From: Thermoflavifilum aggregans
Lineage (GTDB): Bacteria; Bacteroidota; Bacteroidia; Chitinophagales; Chitinophagaceae
Direction of reading: 5' to 3'
DNA: 64,000 nt
Assembly (NCBI RefSeq): GCF_002797735.1
Contig: NZ_PGFG01000001.1
Span: 930,001 to 994,000 of the forward strand
In this document: positions 36,041-44,678 of the stretch, in pieces
Layout of the letters: each line of letters opens with the position of its first letter
Numbering within the stretch: the first letter of the stretch is position 1
Notes under the pieces: model-generated
Databases searched by the model: none
Told to the model about the DNA's origin: nothing
The model's input: only the letters and a program-made list of their open reading frames with translations
Translations under genes and position numbers: made by a program

Positions 36041-36505
36041 TCATTGGTTGTTTCGGAAGAAAATGCGCTTAAGCGCCTGCCAGAGCAGTTTTTTACGAGA
36101 CTTATCTTCATGGAGCAAAGCCAGGGTATCGGCATGCAGCACAGGCGTTTGATCGAATGTGATGGGCTGGTATAGAGGCAAATCAGCCTGTGGTATATCT
36201 GCAAATATTACCCCGAATGACAATACCGCAGCAGGATTCCACTCCTGTTTGATGCGCTTCCAGCTCCATGTTTCACCCGAATCCTGTGTAAGCACAATGG
36301 CATCCTGCCGGGGATCAAGCTTGCATGATTGAAGAATATCGTGCAATAACTGTTGCAGCGGAGGAATTTGTTCAATGGCTTGTATGAGCACCACTGTTTT
36401 CCCGGAACGCTTATCCGTAGCTTCCGAAGATTCCGGATCTGCAATAAATAATGTATGCGGAAAAAGCTGAGCCAGAAAATATGCATCCATGGGATCAGAC
36501 ATCAA
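36041..36505 (-). CDS. hypothetical protein
   Basis: A 154-residue protein that I do not recognise. It is probably cytoplasmic: no signal or membrane helix. A central stretch VVLIQAIEQIPPLQQLLHDIL looks helical, LSFGVIFADIP looks like a strand, and the C-terminus is basic (EDKSRKKLLWQALKRIFFRNNQ). It is 6 bases upstream of rdgB, so probably co-transcribed with rdgB and the thioesterase, and divergent from ilvE. An alternative start at 36490 exists. Confidence 0.6.
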   Translation of the reverse strand: MMSDPMDAYFLAQLFPHTLFIADPESSEATDKRSGKTVVLIQAIEQIPPLQQLLHDILQSCKLDPRQDAIVLTQDSGETWSWKRIKQEWNPAAVLSFGVIFADIPQADLPLYQPITFDQTPVLHADTLALLHEDKSRKKLLWQALKRIFFRNNQ

Positions 36506-36585
36506 ACCCTTTCATTCGGTTCCGTGAAAAAATCCTAAATTGCAAAGGTCATAAAAAACAATGTACAATTAAATCGCAATTCAAA

Positions 36586-37659
36586 ATGGAATCAACCACG
36601 GTTTTACATGAGATCAAAGTAACTCCTGTGACGAGGAGCCGCGTGAAGGAAGTGGATTTTACCAAACTTGGATTCGGAAAGGTTTTCTCCGACCATATGC
36701 TGGTTGCAGATTATGCTGACGGCCAATGGCAACAGCCTGAAATTATTCCTTTCCAGCCTATATCCATCAGTCCGTCCAATTCCACATTGCATTATGGACA
36801 GGCCATTTTTGAAGGGTTGAAAGCTTATCGCACCCAACAGGGAGATGTAGTTATTTTTAGGCCCTATGACAATTTCAAGCGTTTCAATCTTTCCGCCGAT
36901 CGGATGGATATGCCTGCCGTGCCGGAGGAAATTTTTATTGAAGGGATGAAAAAGCTGGTGGATCTTGATCGGGCATGGGTTCCCGACCAACCTGACAGTT
37001 CATTGTACATCCGTCCCTTTATGATTGCGATGGATGAATATATTGGTGTGCGTTCTTCCCAGCGGTATCGTTTCATGATTATTACCTCGCCCGCAGGAGC
37101 TTATTACAATAAGCCCGTGAAGTTGTACGTGCAGGATAAGTATGTACGGGCTTTTCCAGGTGGTACCGGTTTTGCCAAGACAGCTGGTAATTACGCAGCA
37201 TCTCTGAAGCCCACCCGGGAAGTGCAGGAAATGGGCTATGATCAGATTCTATGGACAGATGGTATTCATCACCGTTATCTGCAGGAATGCGGTACCATGA
37301 ATGTATTTGTGGTTATTGGCGATACAGCCATCACACCTGATCTGACAGAAGGCACCATTCTGGCAGGTGTTACCCGCAGCAGTGTGATTACCCTGCTGCA
37401 CGATGAAGGCATTCAGGTAGAGGAAAGGCCCATCAGCATTGATGAAGTAATCCGCGCTCACCAGGAAGGCCAGCTCAAAGAAATATTCGGCACTGGTACA
37501 GCTGCTAGTATCAGTTATGTAAGTGAGCTCACCTACCGCGATCATCATATTGTGTTTGATATTTCCCAATGGAAAATTTCACCTGCTATTCTGCAGAAAC
37601 TCAATGACATTAAGGTGGGCAAATTACCCGACCGCTACGGCTGGAATGTGAGGGTCTGA
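36586..37659 (+). CDS. ilvE: branched-chain amino acid aminotransferase
   Basis: This fold-type IV PLP enzyme interconverts leucine, isoleucine and valine with their 2-oxo acids. The 357-residue protein is the longer BCAT form, as in eukaryotes and many Bacteroidota. Signatures are LHYGQAIFEGLKAYR, YIRPFMIA, the Lys-bearing GGTGFAKTAGNYAASL...QEMGYDQILWTDG, and EIFGTGTAASISYV. An in-frame ATG at 36451 would overlap the divergent hypothetical gene and add 45 unlike residues; MESTTVLHEI at 36586 is the better start. Confidence 0.95.
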   Translation: MESTTVLHEIKVTPVTRSRVKEVDFTKLGFGKVFSDHMLVADYADGQWQQPEIIPFQPISISPSNSTLHYGQAIFEGLKAYRTQQGDVVIFRPYDNFKRFNLSADRMDMPAVPEEIFIEGMKKLVDLDRAWVPDQPDSSLYIRPFMIAMDEYIGVRSSQRYRFMIITSPAGAYYNKPVKLYVQDKYVRAFPGGTGFAKTAGNYAASLKPTREVQEMGYDQILWTDGIHHRYLQECGTMNVFVVIGDTAITPDLTEGTILAGVTRSSVITLLHDEGIQVEERPISIDEVIRAHQEGQLKEIFGTGTAASISYVSELTYRDHHIVFDISQWKISPAILQKLNDIKVGKLPDRYGWNVRV

Positions 37660-37745
37660 ATTCCGGATTGAGTAGATTTTCTTTCGTATATCCCCTTTCC
37701 GGATGGTAAAAATGTTCACCTGGGCAGCCTGGCTGTATCCGGGTT

Positions 37746-37776
37746 TTGTTTATTTTGGAAGATAATCATACCTTTG
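37746..37776 (+). promoter_or_regulatory. promoter of the rpsL-rpsG-fusA operon
   Basis: TTG at 37746-37748 and TACCTTTG at 37769-37776 are separated by 20 bp, a full consensus match. The rpsL ATG follows 45 bases later. Confidence 0.7.
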
Positions 37777-37821
37777 CCATCCCAAAAAATATTTCAGACG
37801 AAGCAACCTTAAACTCTGAAC

Positions 37822-38202
37822 ATGCCAACGATACAGCAACTTGTAAGAAAAGGCAGGGAAATTGTTCGTGCCAAATCCAAATCCAGAGCGCTGGATGGTT
37901 GTCCGCAACGCAGGGGAGTATGCACCCGTGTATACACAACCACACCCAAAAAGCCGAACTCTGCACTGCGCAAGGTAGCAAAAGTGAGGCTCACCAATAA
38001 GGTGGAAGTCATTGCCTATATCCCTGGTGAAGGACACAATTTGCAGGAGCATTCCATCGTGCTGGTGAGAGGAGGACGTGTGAAGGATCTTCCCGGAGTG
38101 CGTTATCATATTGTGCGGGGAGCCCTGGACACGGCCGGCGTGAAAGATCGGAAGAAAGGCCGTTCGAAATATGGTACCAAAAAGGAAAAGGCTAAAAAAT
38201 AA
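37822..38202 (+). CDS. rpsL: 30S ribosomal protein S12
   Basis: S12 lies at the decoding centre and affects accuracy and streptomycin sensitivity. The 126-residue protein has [13 protein letters not shown], the decoding loop [15 protein letters not shown] and the second loop [15 protein letters not shown]. The Lys of KKPNS and of RVKDLPG, the usual streptomycin-resistance sites, are wild-type. First gene of the str operon, 31 bases before rpsG. Confidence 0.98.
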   Translation: MPTIQQLVRKGREIVRAKSKSRALDGCPQRRGVCTRVYTTTPKKPNSALRKVAKVRLTNKVEVIAYIPGEGHNLQEHSIVLVRGGRVKDLPGVRYHIVRGALDTAGVKDRKKGRSKYGTKKEKAKK

Positions 38203-38233
38203 TTCAAATTTAACATCATAGAAACTTCAATCC

Positions 38234-38701
38234 ATGAGAAAGCAAGCTGCTAAAAAGCGCCCCTTGCAGCCTGATCCCCGGTTTCAGGACGAAATGGTTA
38301 CCCGGTTTATCAACAACATTCTTCGCCGGGGCAAGAAAAGCCTGGCTTCAAAAATCTTTTACCAGGCTATTGATCTGGTTACCCAGCAAACCGGAGAAGA
38401 TGGGTACGAAGTGTGGAAACGCGCCCTGAGCAATGTGATGCCAGCCATTGAGGTGAGAAGCCGCAGAATTGGCGGGGCTACTTTCCAAATTCCTACAGAA
38501 GTCAGGCCCGATCGCAAGATTTCGCTGAGCATGAAATGGCTCATCAGCTATGCCAAGGAACGTCATGGAAAAAGCATGGCTGAAAAACTTGCGGCAGAAA
38601 TCATTGCAGCCAGCAAGGGTGAAGGAGGGGCTTTCAAGAAAAAGGAAGATACCCATCGCATGGCCGAGGCCAACAAAGCCTTCTCCCATTTCCGGATTTA
38701 A
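38234..38701 (+). CDS. rpsG: 30S ribosomal protein S7
   Basis: S7 nucleates assembly of the 30S head and touches the E-site tRNA. The 155-residue protein shows RPLQPDPRFQDEMVTRFINNILRRGKKSLA and the hairpin region VEVRSRRIGGATFQIPTEVRPDRK. The C-terminus KKKEDTHRMAEANKAFSHFRI is standard. It lies between rpsL and fusA. In E. coli S7 represses this operon; no similar mRNA site was identified here. Confidence 0.98.
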   Translation: MRKQAAKKRPLQPDPRFQDEMVTRFINNILRRGKKSLASKIFYQAIDLVTQQTGEDGYEVWKRALSNVMPAIEVRSRRIGGATFQIPTEVRPDRKISLSMKWLISYAKERHGKSMAEKLAAEIIAASKGEGGAFKKKEDTHRMAEANKAFSHFRI

Positions 38702-38761
38702 TGTATCAGTGCGAATTAACATCTTCAGCTATCATTTATCATATTTTTTAGTTCATCGTTT

Positions 38762-40909
38762 ATGGCAGATTTAGCTTTTCAACGAAATTTCGGAATTGCT
38801 GCTCACATTGATGCCGGCAAAACAACTACCACCGAACGCATTCTTTACTATACCGGCATGACCCACAAGATTGGTGAAGTGCACGAAGGAGCAGCCATTA
38901 CCGACTGGATGGAACAGGAAAAAGAGCGGGGAATTACCATTACCTCCGCATCGGTTACCTGTTACTGGAAATTTCCAACTGTTCAGGGCCAGGCCATTCC
39001 AGGAACTAAGCAATACAAGTTCAATATTATCGATACTCCAGGCCACGTGGACTTTACCGTGGAGGTAGAGCGTTCCATGCGGGTACTCGATGGACTGGTA
39101 GCTTTGTTTTCAGCTGTTGACGGTGTAGAACCGCAAAGTGAAACCGTGTGGCGCCAGGCTAACCGCTATCATGTGCCCCGCATTGGTTTTGTAAATAAAA
39201 TGGATCGCGCTGGCGCCGATTTTCTAAATGTGGTTCGTCAGGTGCGTGAAATGTTGGGTGCCAAGTCTGTGCCCCTGCAATTGCCTATCGGCGCTGAGGA
39301 TCATTTCAAGGGCGTTGTGGATCTGGTGGAAATGAAGGGTATCATCTGGGATGAGGCTACGCTGGGCATGACTTATCAGGAAGTGCCCATTCCGGACGAT
39401 ATGAAAGAGGAAGTGGAGGAATGGCGCAATCATCTCATCGAAACAGTGGCTGAATATGATGAAAAACTGATGGAAAAGTATTTTGAAGATCCACATTCCA
39501 TCACCAACGATGAAATCTATGCGGTGCTTCGCAAAGCCACCATTGACATGAGCATTGTGCCCATGCTTTGCGGTAGCGCATTCAAAAATAAAGGCGTGCA
39601 GACCCTGCTGGACGCAGTGGTGAGGTATTTGCCCAGTCCTATTGACATTGCAGCTGTAAAAGGCGTGGATCCGAGAACTGGTGAAGAGGTAGTTCGCAAA
39701 ACCGATCCCAAAGAACCCTTTGCTGCACTGGCTTTCAAAATCATGACCGATCCTTTTGTAGGCCGCCTGGCTTATTTCCGTTGTTATTCCGGTCATTTGG
39801 ATGCGGGCTCCTATGTGCTGAACAATCGTACCGGCCGCAACGAACGCATCAGCCGCATCCTGCAGATGTTTGCCAATAAACAAAATCCCATTGATTTTAT
39901 TGAAGCTGGTGATATCGGCGCAGCCGTTGGCTTCAAGGATATCAAAACAGGTGATACTCTCAGCGATCCCGATCATCCCATTGTGCTGGAAAGCATGTTT
40001 ATCCCTGAGCCGGTGATTGCTGTAGCTATCGAGCCCAAGGCACAGGCCGATGTGGATAAAATGAGTATGGCTCTTGCCAAACTCATGGAAGAAGATCCTA
40101 CCCTGCGTGTCAAAACCGATGAAGAAACCGGTCAAACCATCCTGCAGGGTATGGGTGAATTGCATCTGGAAATCATTCTGGATCGCATGCGCCGGGAATT
40201 CAAGGTTGAAGTCAATCAGGGTGCTCCACAGGTGGCTTACAAGGAAGCATTTACAACCACTGTGCAGCATCGTGAGATTCTGAAGAAACAAACCGGTGGC
40301 CGTGGTAAATACGCAGATATCGTTTTTGAACTGGGTCCTGCTGACGAAGAATGGCTGAAAAACAATCCTGGCCAGCATTTCCAGTTTGTCAATGATATCT
40401 TTGGAGGTGCTATTCCGAAAGAATACATCCCGGCTATTCAGAAAGGATTTGAATCGGCCATGGAAACCGGTGTGCTGGCAGGGTATCCGGTTGATAATAT
40501 GAAGGTAAGGGTATATGATGGTAGCTACCACGAAGTAGACTCAGACTCCATGTCGTTTGAACTCTGCGCCCGCAGTGGTTTCCGTGAAGCCGGTAAAAAA
40601 GCAAAGCCCATTCTGCTGGAACCCATCATGAAAGTGGAAGTGATTACACCCGATCAGTACATGGGTGATGTAACAGGCGATCTGAACCGGCGCAGAGGTA
40701 TTCTCGAAGGTATGGATAGCCGCAACAATGCCCAGGTTATTAAGGCTAAAGTTCCTCTCAGTGAAATGTTTGGTTATGTAACCCAGCTTCGTTCACTTAC
40801 TTCAGGCCGCGCAACTTCCACCATGGAATTCAGCCATTATGCACCGGCACCCGCAAACATAGCTGAGGAAGTGATTGCGAAAGCTAAGGGTAAGGTAAGC
40901 GTGGAATAA
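38762..40909 (+). CDS. fusA: translation elongation factor G
   Basis: EF-G is the GTPase that drives translocation and, with RRF, ribosome recycling. The 715-residue protein has the G1 P-loop AHIDAGKTT (14-22), switch [13 protein letters not shown] and G4 [10 protein letters not shown]. Domains II to V follow, including domain [17 protein letters not shown] and domain [23 protein letters not shown]. It is full length and closes the str operon, with a terminator 27 bases after the stop. In most Bacteroidota rpsJ comes next, but here the nos cluster does. Confidence 0.98.
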   Translation: MADLAFQRNFGIAAHIDAGKTTTTERILYYTGMTHKIGEVHEGAAITDWMEQEKERGITITSASVTCYWKFPTVQGQAIPGTKQYKFNIIDTPGHVDFTVEVERSMRVLDGLVALFSAVDGVEPQSETVWRQANRYHVPRIGFVNKMDRAGADFLNVVRQVREMLGAKSVPLQLPIGAEDHFKGVVDLVEMKGIIWDEATLGMTYQEVPIPDDMKEEVEEWRNHLIETVAEYDEKLMEKYFEDPHSITNDEIYAVLRKATIDMSIVPMLCGSAFKNKGVQTLLDAVVRYLPSPIDIAAVKGVDPRTGEEVVRKTDPKEPFAALAFKIMTDPFVGRLAYFRCYSGHLDAGSYVLNNRTGRNERISRILQMFANKQNPIDFIEAGDIGAAVGFKDIKTGDTLSDPDHPIVLESMFIPEPVIAVAIEPKAQADVDKMSMALAKLMEEDPTLRVKTDEETGQTILQGMGELHLEIILDRMRREFKVEVNQGAPQVAYKEAFTTTVQHREILKKQTGGRGKYADIVFELGPADEEWLKNNPGQHFQFVNDIFGGAIPKEYIPAIQKGFESAMETGVLAGYPVDNMKVRVYDGSYHEVDSDSMSFELCARSGFREAGKKAKPILLEPIMKVEVITPDQYMGDVTGDLNRRRGILEGMDSRNNAQVIKAKVPLSEMFGYVTQLRSLTSGRATSTMEFSHYAPAPANIAEEVIAKAKGKVSVE

Positions 40910-40935
40910 TAACTCAGTTTTAAAATATATGCATG

Positions 40936-40965
40936 AACCCGCCTGATTCAGGCGGGTTTTTTATT
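40936..40965 (+). terminator. intrinsic terminator after fusA
   Basis: AACCCGCCT (40936-40944) pairs with AGGCGGGTT (40950-40958), closed by a short loop, with TTTTATTT after. It separates the str operon from the nos cluster. Confidence 0.85.
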
Positions 40966-40975
40966 TCCCGAGAGG

Positions 40976-41013
40976 TGATGAAAATCATCATACCCTGATG
41001 ACATACGTCATCA
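40976..41013 (+). promoter_or_regulatory. tandem palindromic operator upstream of the nos cluster
   Basis: Two inverted repeats share half-sites. TGATGA-AAA-TCATCA lies at 40976-40990, and TGATGACATACGTCATCA at 40996-41013. Their centres are 21.5 bp apart, about two helical turns. The second is centred about 40 bases before the expected RNA start, where a class II activator of the Crp/Fnr type would bind. The regulator is not encoded in the window. Confidence 0.6.
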
Positions 41014-41033
41014 ATCCCAGTGATAGCCCAATA

Positions 41034-41041
41034 TAGTTTTG
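41034..41041 (+). promoter_or_regulatory. -7 box of the nos cluster promoter
   Basis: TAGTTTTG matches TAnnTTTG and lies 32 bases before the cytochrome c ATG. No TTG is found 19-21 bp upstream; the palindrome occupies that position, suggesting activator dependence. Confidence 0.5.
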
Positions 41042-41072
41042 TGATGTTTAATGAAACCAAAAATTATTTGTT

Positions 41073-41561
41073 ATGAAAAAAAAATTAAACACTCTTTTAT
41101 TCCTAATCGTGGGTCTATGGTTCATCGGCTGCCATTCGTCAAACCCAGCCAGCCAGCAGGCAACCGAAAACGTGACTGCTCCTGCTGCATCGGCATCCAC
41201 TGCAAATCCCCTGGATGACAAAGGGATTGGGCCGGTGCAATCGGTTCAGCTCGGAGCCATTCAGCCTGAACTCGCCAAAAAAGGGGAGACCATTTTCAAT
41301 GAAAAATGTACAGCCTGTCACCGGATTGATAGTCGTTACATCGGTCCTGCTTTGAAAGGAGTTACCAGGCGACAGGCACCTGAATGGATCATGAACATGA
41401 TTCTCAATCCGGATGTGATGATCCAGCAGGATCCCATAGCCAAACAACTCGTAGGTGAGAGTAATGGCGCCGTTATGGCTAACCTTCATCTCAGCGAAGA
41501 TGAAGCACGTGCCTTACTCGAATATCTGCGTTCGGTTGACGATAGTTCTTCATCCAAATAA
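41073..41561 (+). CDS. c-type cytochrome lipoprotein of the nos cluster
   Basis: The 162-residue monohaem cytochrome has a lipobox with Cys20 (WFIGC), so it is a membrane-anchored periplasmic protein. A low-complexity linker (22-50) precedes the haem site CTACH (Cys79, Cys82, His83). The distal Met is probably in NGAVMANLHLSEDEARALLEYL. It is the first gene of the cluster and ends 12 bases before nosZ. The likely role is passing electrons to NosZ; the bc1 or quinol donor is not in the window. Confidence 0.9.
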   Translation: MKKKLNTLLFLIVGLWFIGCHSSNPASQQATENVTAPAASASTANPLDDKGIGPVQSVQLGAIQPELAKKGETIFNEKCTACHRIDSRYIGPALKGVTRRQAPEWIMNMILNPDVMIQQDPIAKQLVGESNGAVMANLHLSEDEARALLEYLRSVDDSSSSK

Positions 41562-41573
41562 AATGTATGTACT

Positions 41574-43562
41574 ATGAAACCAAAAATTTTTCCCCAACAA
41601 AAGCAGCTGATTCCGCTGTTTTGCGGAATCATAACAATTGCTGGTTTGCTGCTTTCCTCATGCAACAGTCATTCATCGGGTGGACAGGGCGCCATCAGTG
41701 CCCAGGAAGCTGCACAACAGGTGTATGTAGCTCCGGGTCAGTACGATGAATTTTATGCTTTCATGTCTGGTGGATACAACGGACAGGTCAGTGTATATGG
41801 ATTGCCATCCGGGCGATTGTTTAAAATCATTCCGGTGTTTTCGCAGAATCCTGAAAATGGCTATGGATACAGCGAAGAAACCAAACCTTTGTTGATGACT
41901 TCTTATGGATTTATTCCCTGGGACGATGCGCATCACCCGGAATTGTCTCAAACTGATGGCATCCCTGATGGAAGATGGTTGTTCATCAATGCCAACAATA
42001 CACCACGCGTGGCCAGAATTGATTTAAAAACTTTTGAAACTGTTGAAACGATCGAAATTCCCAATTCAGCAGGCAACCACAGTTCACCATTTGTTACGGA
42101 AAATACGGAATATGTAGTGGCAGGTACGCGTTTTAGTGTGCCTATTCCACAGAAAGATGTACCTATTGCATCATACAAACAAAATTTCGGAGGAGTACTT
42201 TCATTCATCAAGGTTGCTCCTTCTGGTGATATGGATCTTGCTTTCCAGGTGATGATGCCAGGATTTGATTACGATCTGGCACATGCAGGCAAAGGCAAAT
42301 CAAAAGACTGGGTATTTTTCACCTGTTACAATTCAGAAGAGGCTCATACCCTGTTAGAAGTAAATGCTTCACAGAGGGATAAGGATTTTGTGGCAGCCAT
42401 CAACTGGAAGAAAGCTGAAGAATATGTACAGCAGGGAAAATATCATGAATTTCCGGGTACGTATTATGATAACCGGTTTGATACCAGCACACAAACTGCA
42501 CATTCGTATGTGCATCAGGGTGTGAAGGTGTTGATTCCTTCCGAATGTCCCGGGCTGGTTTATTTTATTCCTGCACCCAAGTCGCCTCATGGTGTAGATG
42601 TAGATCCGTCAGGAAATTACATTGTGGCCAATGGCAAGTTAAGTGCAGATCTGTCTGTGTTTAGTTTTGATAAAATACAACAAGCCATTCAGCAAAAGCA
42701 ATTTGATGGAGAAGTAAATGGAATTCCAGTGCTGAAATTCGATGCTGTATTGGCTGGCATTGTGAAAAGCGGAGGTCTAGGGCCATTGCATACTGAATTT
42801 GATGATAAGGGAAATGCGTATACCACATTCTTTATTTCATCAGAAGTAGTGAAATGGAAATTAGGCACCTGGCAGGTTGAAGACCGGCAGCCTACATTTT
42901 ATTCTCCCGGCCATCTGATGATACCCGGCGGTGATTCACGCAAGCCGTGGGGTAAATACCTCGTTGCATTGAATAAAATCACGAAGGACAGATATCTGCC
43001 CACAGGACCTGAATTATGCCAGTCAGCACAGTTGTTTGACATTTCAGGAGATAAAATGAAATTATTGCTGGATTTTCCGACAGTAGGCGAGCCACACTAT
43101 GCACAGGCTATTCCCGCCAGCATCCTGATGCCACGGTCTGATAAAATTTATCAATTAGCCAGCAATCATAATCCTTATGTGACCAGGACAGAAAAAGATG
43201 CAAAAGTGGTAAGAAAAGGTAAGCGTGTTGATGTGTATATGACAGAAATCCGCAGCCATTTCGTACCGGATAATATTGAAGGAATTTATCTGGGTGATAC
43301 GGTTTATTTCCATGTTACCAATTTGGAACAGGACTGGGATGCAGCACATGGTTTTGCGGTGGAAGGAAATCGTGAAAATGCTGAATTGCTGCTGATGCCC
43401 GGTCAAACCAAAACATTGAAGTGGGTTCCCGTAAGAGTAGGTGTGTTCCCGTTCTATTGTACAGATTTCTGTTCGGCATTGCATCAGGAAATGCAGGGAT
43501 ATGTGAGGGTGTCTTCACCAAATGATAATGTAGCGCTCACCTGGTCAACCGGCAAAGAATAA
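41574..43562 (+). CDS. nosZ: nitrous-oxide reductase, clade II type
   Basis: NosZ reduces N2O to N2 in the periplasm with a tetranuclear CuZ centre and a binuclear CuA centre. The 662-residue protein has an N-terminal propeller (about 60-520, with GVDVDPSGNY and THSYVHQG-type His-bearing segments). A C-terminal cupredoxin domain shows the CuA motif C-x3-C-x3-H-x2-M at Cys629, Cys633, His637 and Met640 (CTDFCSALHQEM). The N-terminal signal is not twin-arginine: it is Sec-like with a lipobox-like LLSSC. That and the neighbouring gene set are typical of clade II (atypical) NosZ. It is intact. Confidence 0.96.
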   Translation: MKPKIFPQQKQLIPLFCGIITIAGLLLSSCNSHSSGGQGAISAQEAAQQVYVAPGQYDEFYAFMSGGYNGQVSVYGLPSGRLFKIIPVFSQNPENGYGYSEETKPLLMTSYGFIPWDDAHHPELSQTDGIPDGRWLFINANNTPRVARIDLKTFETVETIEIPNSAGNHSSPFVTENTEYVVAGTRFSVPIPQKDVPIASYKQNFGGVLSFIKVAPSGDMDLAFQVMMPGFDYDLAHAGKGKSKDWVFFTCYNSEEAHTLLEVNASQRDKDFVAAINWKKAEEYVQQGKYHEFPGTYYDNRFDTSTQTAHSYVHQGVKVLIPSECPGLVYFIPAPKSPHGVDVDPSGNYIVANGKLSADLSVFSFDKIQQAIQQKQFDGEVNGIPVLKFDAVLAGIVKSGGLGPLHTEFDDKGNAYTTFFISSEVVKWKLGTWQVEDRQPTFYSPGHLMIPGGDSRKPWGKYLVALNKITKDRYLPTGPELCQSAQLFDISGDKMKLLLDFPTVGEPHYAQAIPASILMPRSDKIYQLASNHNPYVTRTEKDAKVVRKGKRVDVYMTEIRSHFVPDNIEGIYLGDTVYFHVTNLEQDWDAAHGFAVEGNRENAELLLMPGQTKTLKWVPVRVGVFPFYCTDFCSALHQEMQGYVRVSSPNDNVALTWSTGKE

Positions 43563-43566
43563 GATC

Positions 43567-44244
43567 ATGGATTTAAAACATTCAGCCATGAAAACAAAAT
43601 CCAATCGCACAGCTTCCTGGCTTATGCTGGGAGCTGTGCTTTCGTCAGTATTGATTTATTTTTTCCCATTGTGGAAAATTACCTTATATGCACCTCAATA
43701 TCCACAAGGTATCCGCATGTATATCTGGATCAATAAAATCACAGGTGATGATGCTTATACATTGCAAAATATCAATATTCTGAATCATTATGTGGGTATG
43801 AAAGATATTGATCCGCATGCAGTGCCAGAGCTGTATTATTTTCCTTATGCACTCGCTGGAATCATTTTTTTGGGTGTCATCGCATGGCTGATAAAAAAGA
43901 GATGGACTTATTTATCATGGGCTATTTTATATGCTTTGTCAGGTGCAATTGCAATCTATGATTTTTATTTATGGGAATATGATTACGGGCATCATCTCGA
44001 TCCCAAAGCACCTATCAAAGTACCGGGTATGGCTTATCAGCCTCCTTTGATAGGTACAAAACATTTGCTCAACTTCACAGCTATTTCATTACCCGAATGG
44101 GCAGCCGTTTTTATGTTGGTATCTGTAGTATTAGGATTTGCAGCTTACTGGTGCTGCAGATCATCCTCTGACAAACAACTAGCTCATCATCATCCCAATA
44201 TCCTAACATCTTCATCTCAGTCAAGGGTTTTGTCTCATCATTAA
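43567..44244 (+). CDS. NosB-like integral membrane protein
   Basis: The 225-residue protein has about five hydrophobic helices: near 18-38, 95-112, 118-135, 175-195 and a short one between. It has conserved-looking aromatic and histidine residues (LWEYDYGHHLDPKAP, PPLIGTKHLLNF). An in-frame ATG at 43588 is an alternative start. It starts 4 bases after nosZ. Clade II clusters often hold a membrane protein, NosB, directly after nosZ, so the name rests on position more than on sequence. Its biochemical role is unknown. Confidence 0.75.
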   Translation: MDLKHSAMKTKSNRTASWLMLGAVLSSVLIYFFPLWKITLYAPQYPQGIRMYIWINKITGDDAYTLQNINILNHYVGMKDIDPHAVPELYYFPYALAGIIFLGVIAWLIKKRWTYLSWAILYALSGAIAIYDFYLWEYDYGHHLDPKAPIKVPGMAYQPPLIGTKHLLNFTAISLPEWAAVFMLVSVVLGFAAYWCCRSSSDKQLAHHHPNILTSSSQSRVLSHH

Positions 44245-44255
44245 ATGTAATAATT

Positions 44256-44672
44256 ATGAAAAAATATCTGGTTACTGTGTGTGCGATGTTCCTGATAACA
44301 GCGTGTAAACCCAAACCTGAACCTATCCAATATGGATTTGACAGCTGTGATTTCTGCAGGATGACTATTGTAGACAAAAGGTTTGGCGGAGAACTGGTTA
44401 CTTCCAAAGGCAAGGTGTATAAATTTGATTCCATAGATTGTCTTGACAGCTTTTATCATCGTGCAAATGAATCTTTTGCATACGTGCTTTTTGTGGATTA
44501 TAACCAACCAGGCACACTCATACCTGCAAAGGATGCATATCTGCTCTTTAGTTCCGAGTTGCACAGCCCGATGGGTGAAGGTGTGGCTGCATTTCGGGAT
44601 AGGCAGCAGGCAGAAGAAATGCAAAAAAAATATGGTGGTGAAATCAAAAGATGCCCATTGCCAATTAAATGA
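44256..44672 (+). CDS. nosL: nitrous oxide reductase accessory lipoprotein NosL
   Basis: NosL delivers copper to apo-NosZ. The 138-residue protein has a lipobox with Cys17 (LITAC) and the Cu(I) motif CDFCRMTIVD (Cys31, Cys34, Met36). GGELVTSKGKVYKFDSIDCL and the C-terminal SSELHSPMGEGVAAF are typical of the family. It starts 11 bases after the NosB-like gene and ends 6 bases before nosD. Confidence 0.95.
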   Translation: MKKYLVTVCAMFLITACKPKPEPIQYGFDSCDFCRMTIVDKRFGGELVTSKGKVYKFDSIDCLDSFYHRANESFAYVLFVDYNQPGTLIPAKDAYLLFSSELHSPMGEGVAAFRDRQQAEEMQKKYGGEIKRCPLPIK

Positions 44673-44678
44673 ATAACC

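Noticed and set aside
36451-36585. N-terminal extension of ilvE
   Set aside because: The 45 added residues overlap the divergent gene and match nothing in the family.
39224-40531. Long open frame antisense to fusA (435 codons)
   Set aside because: It lies wholly within fusA, has no family features, and low-complexity His and Phe-rich content typical of an antisense shadow.
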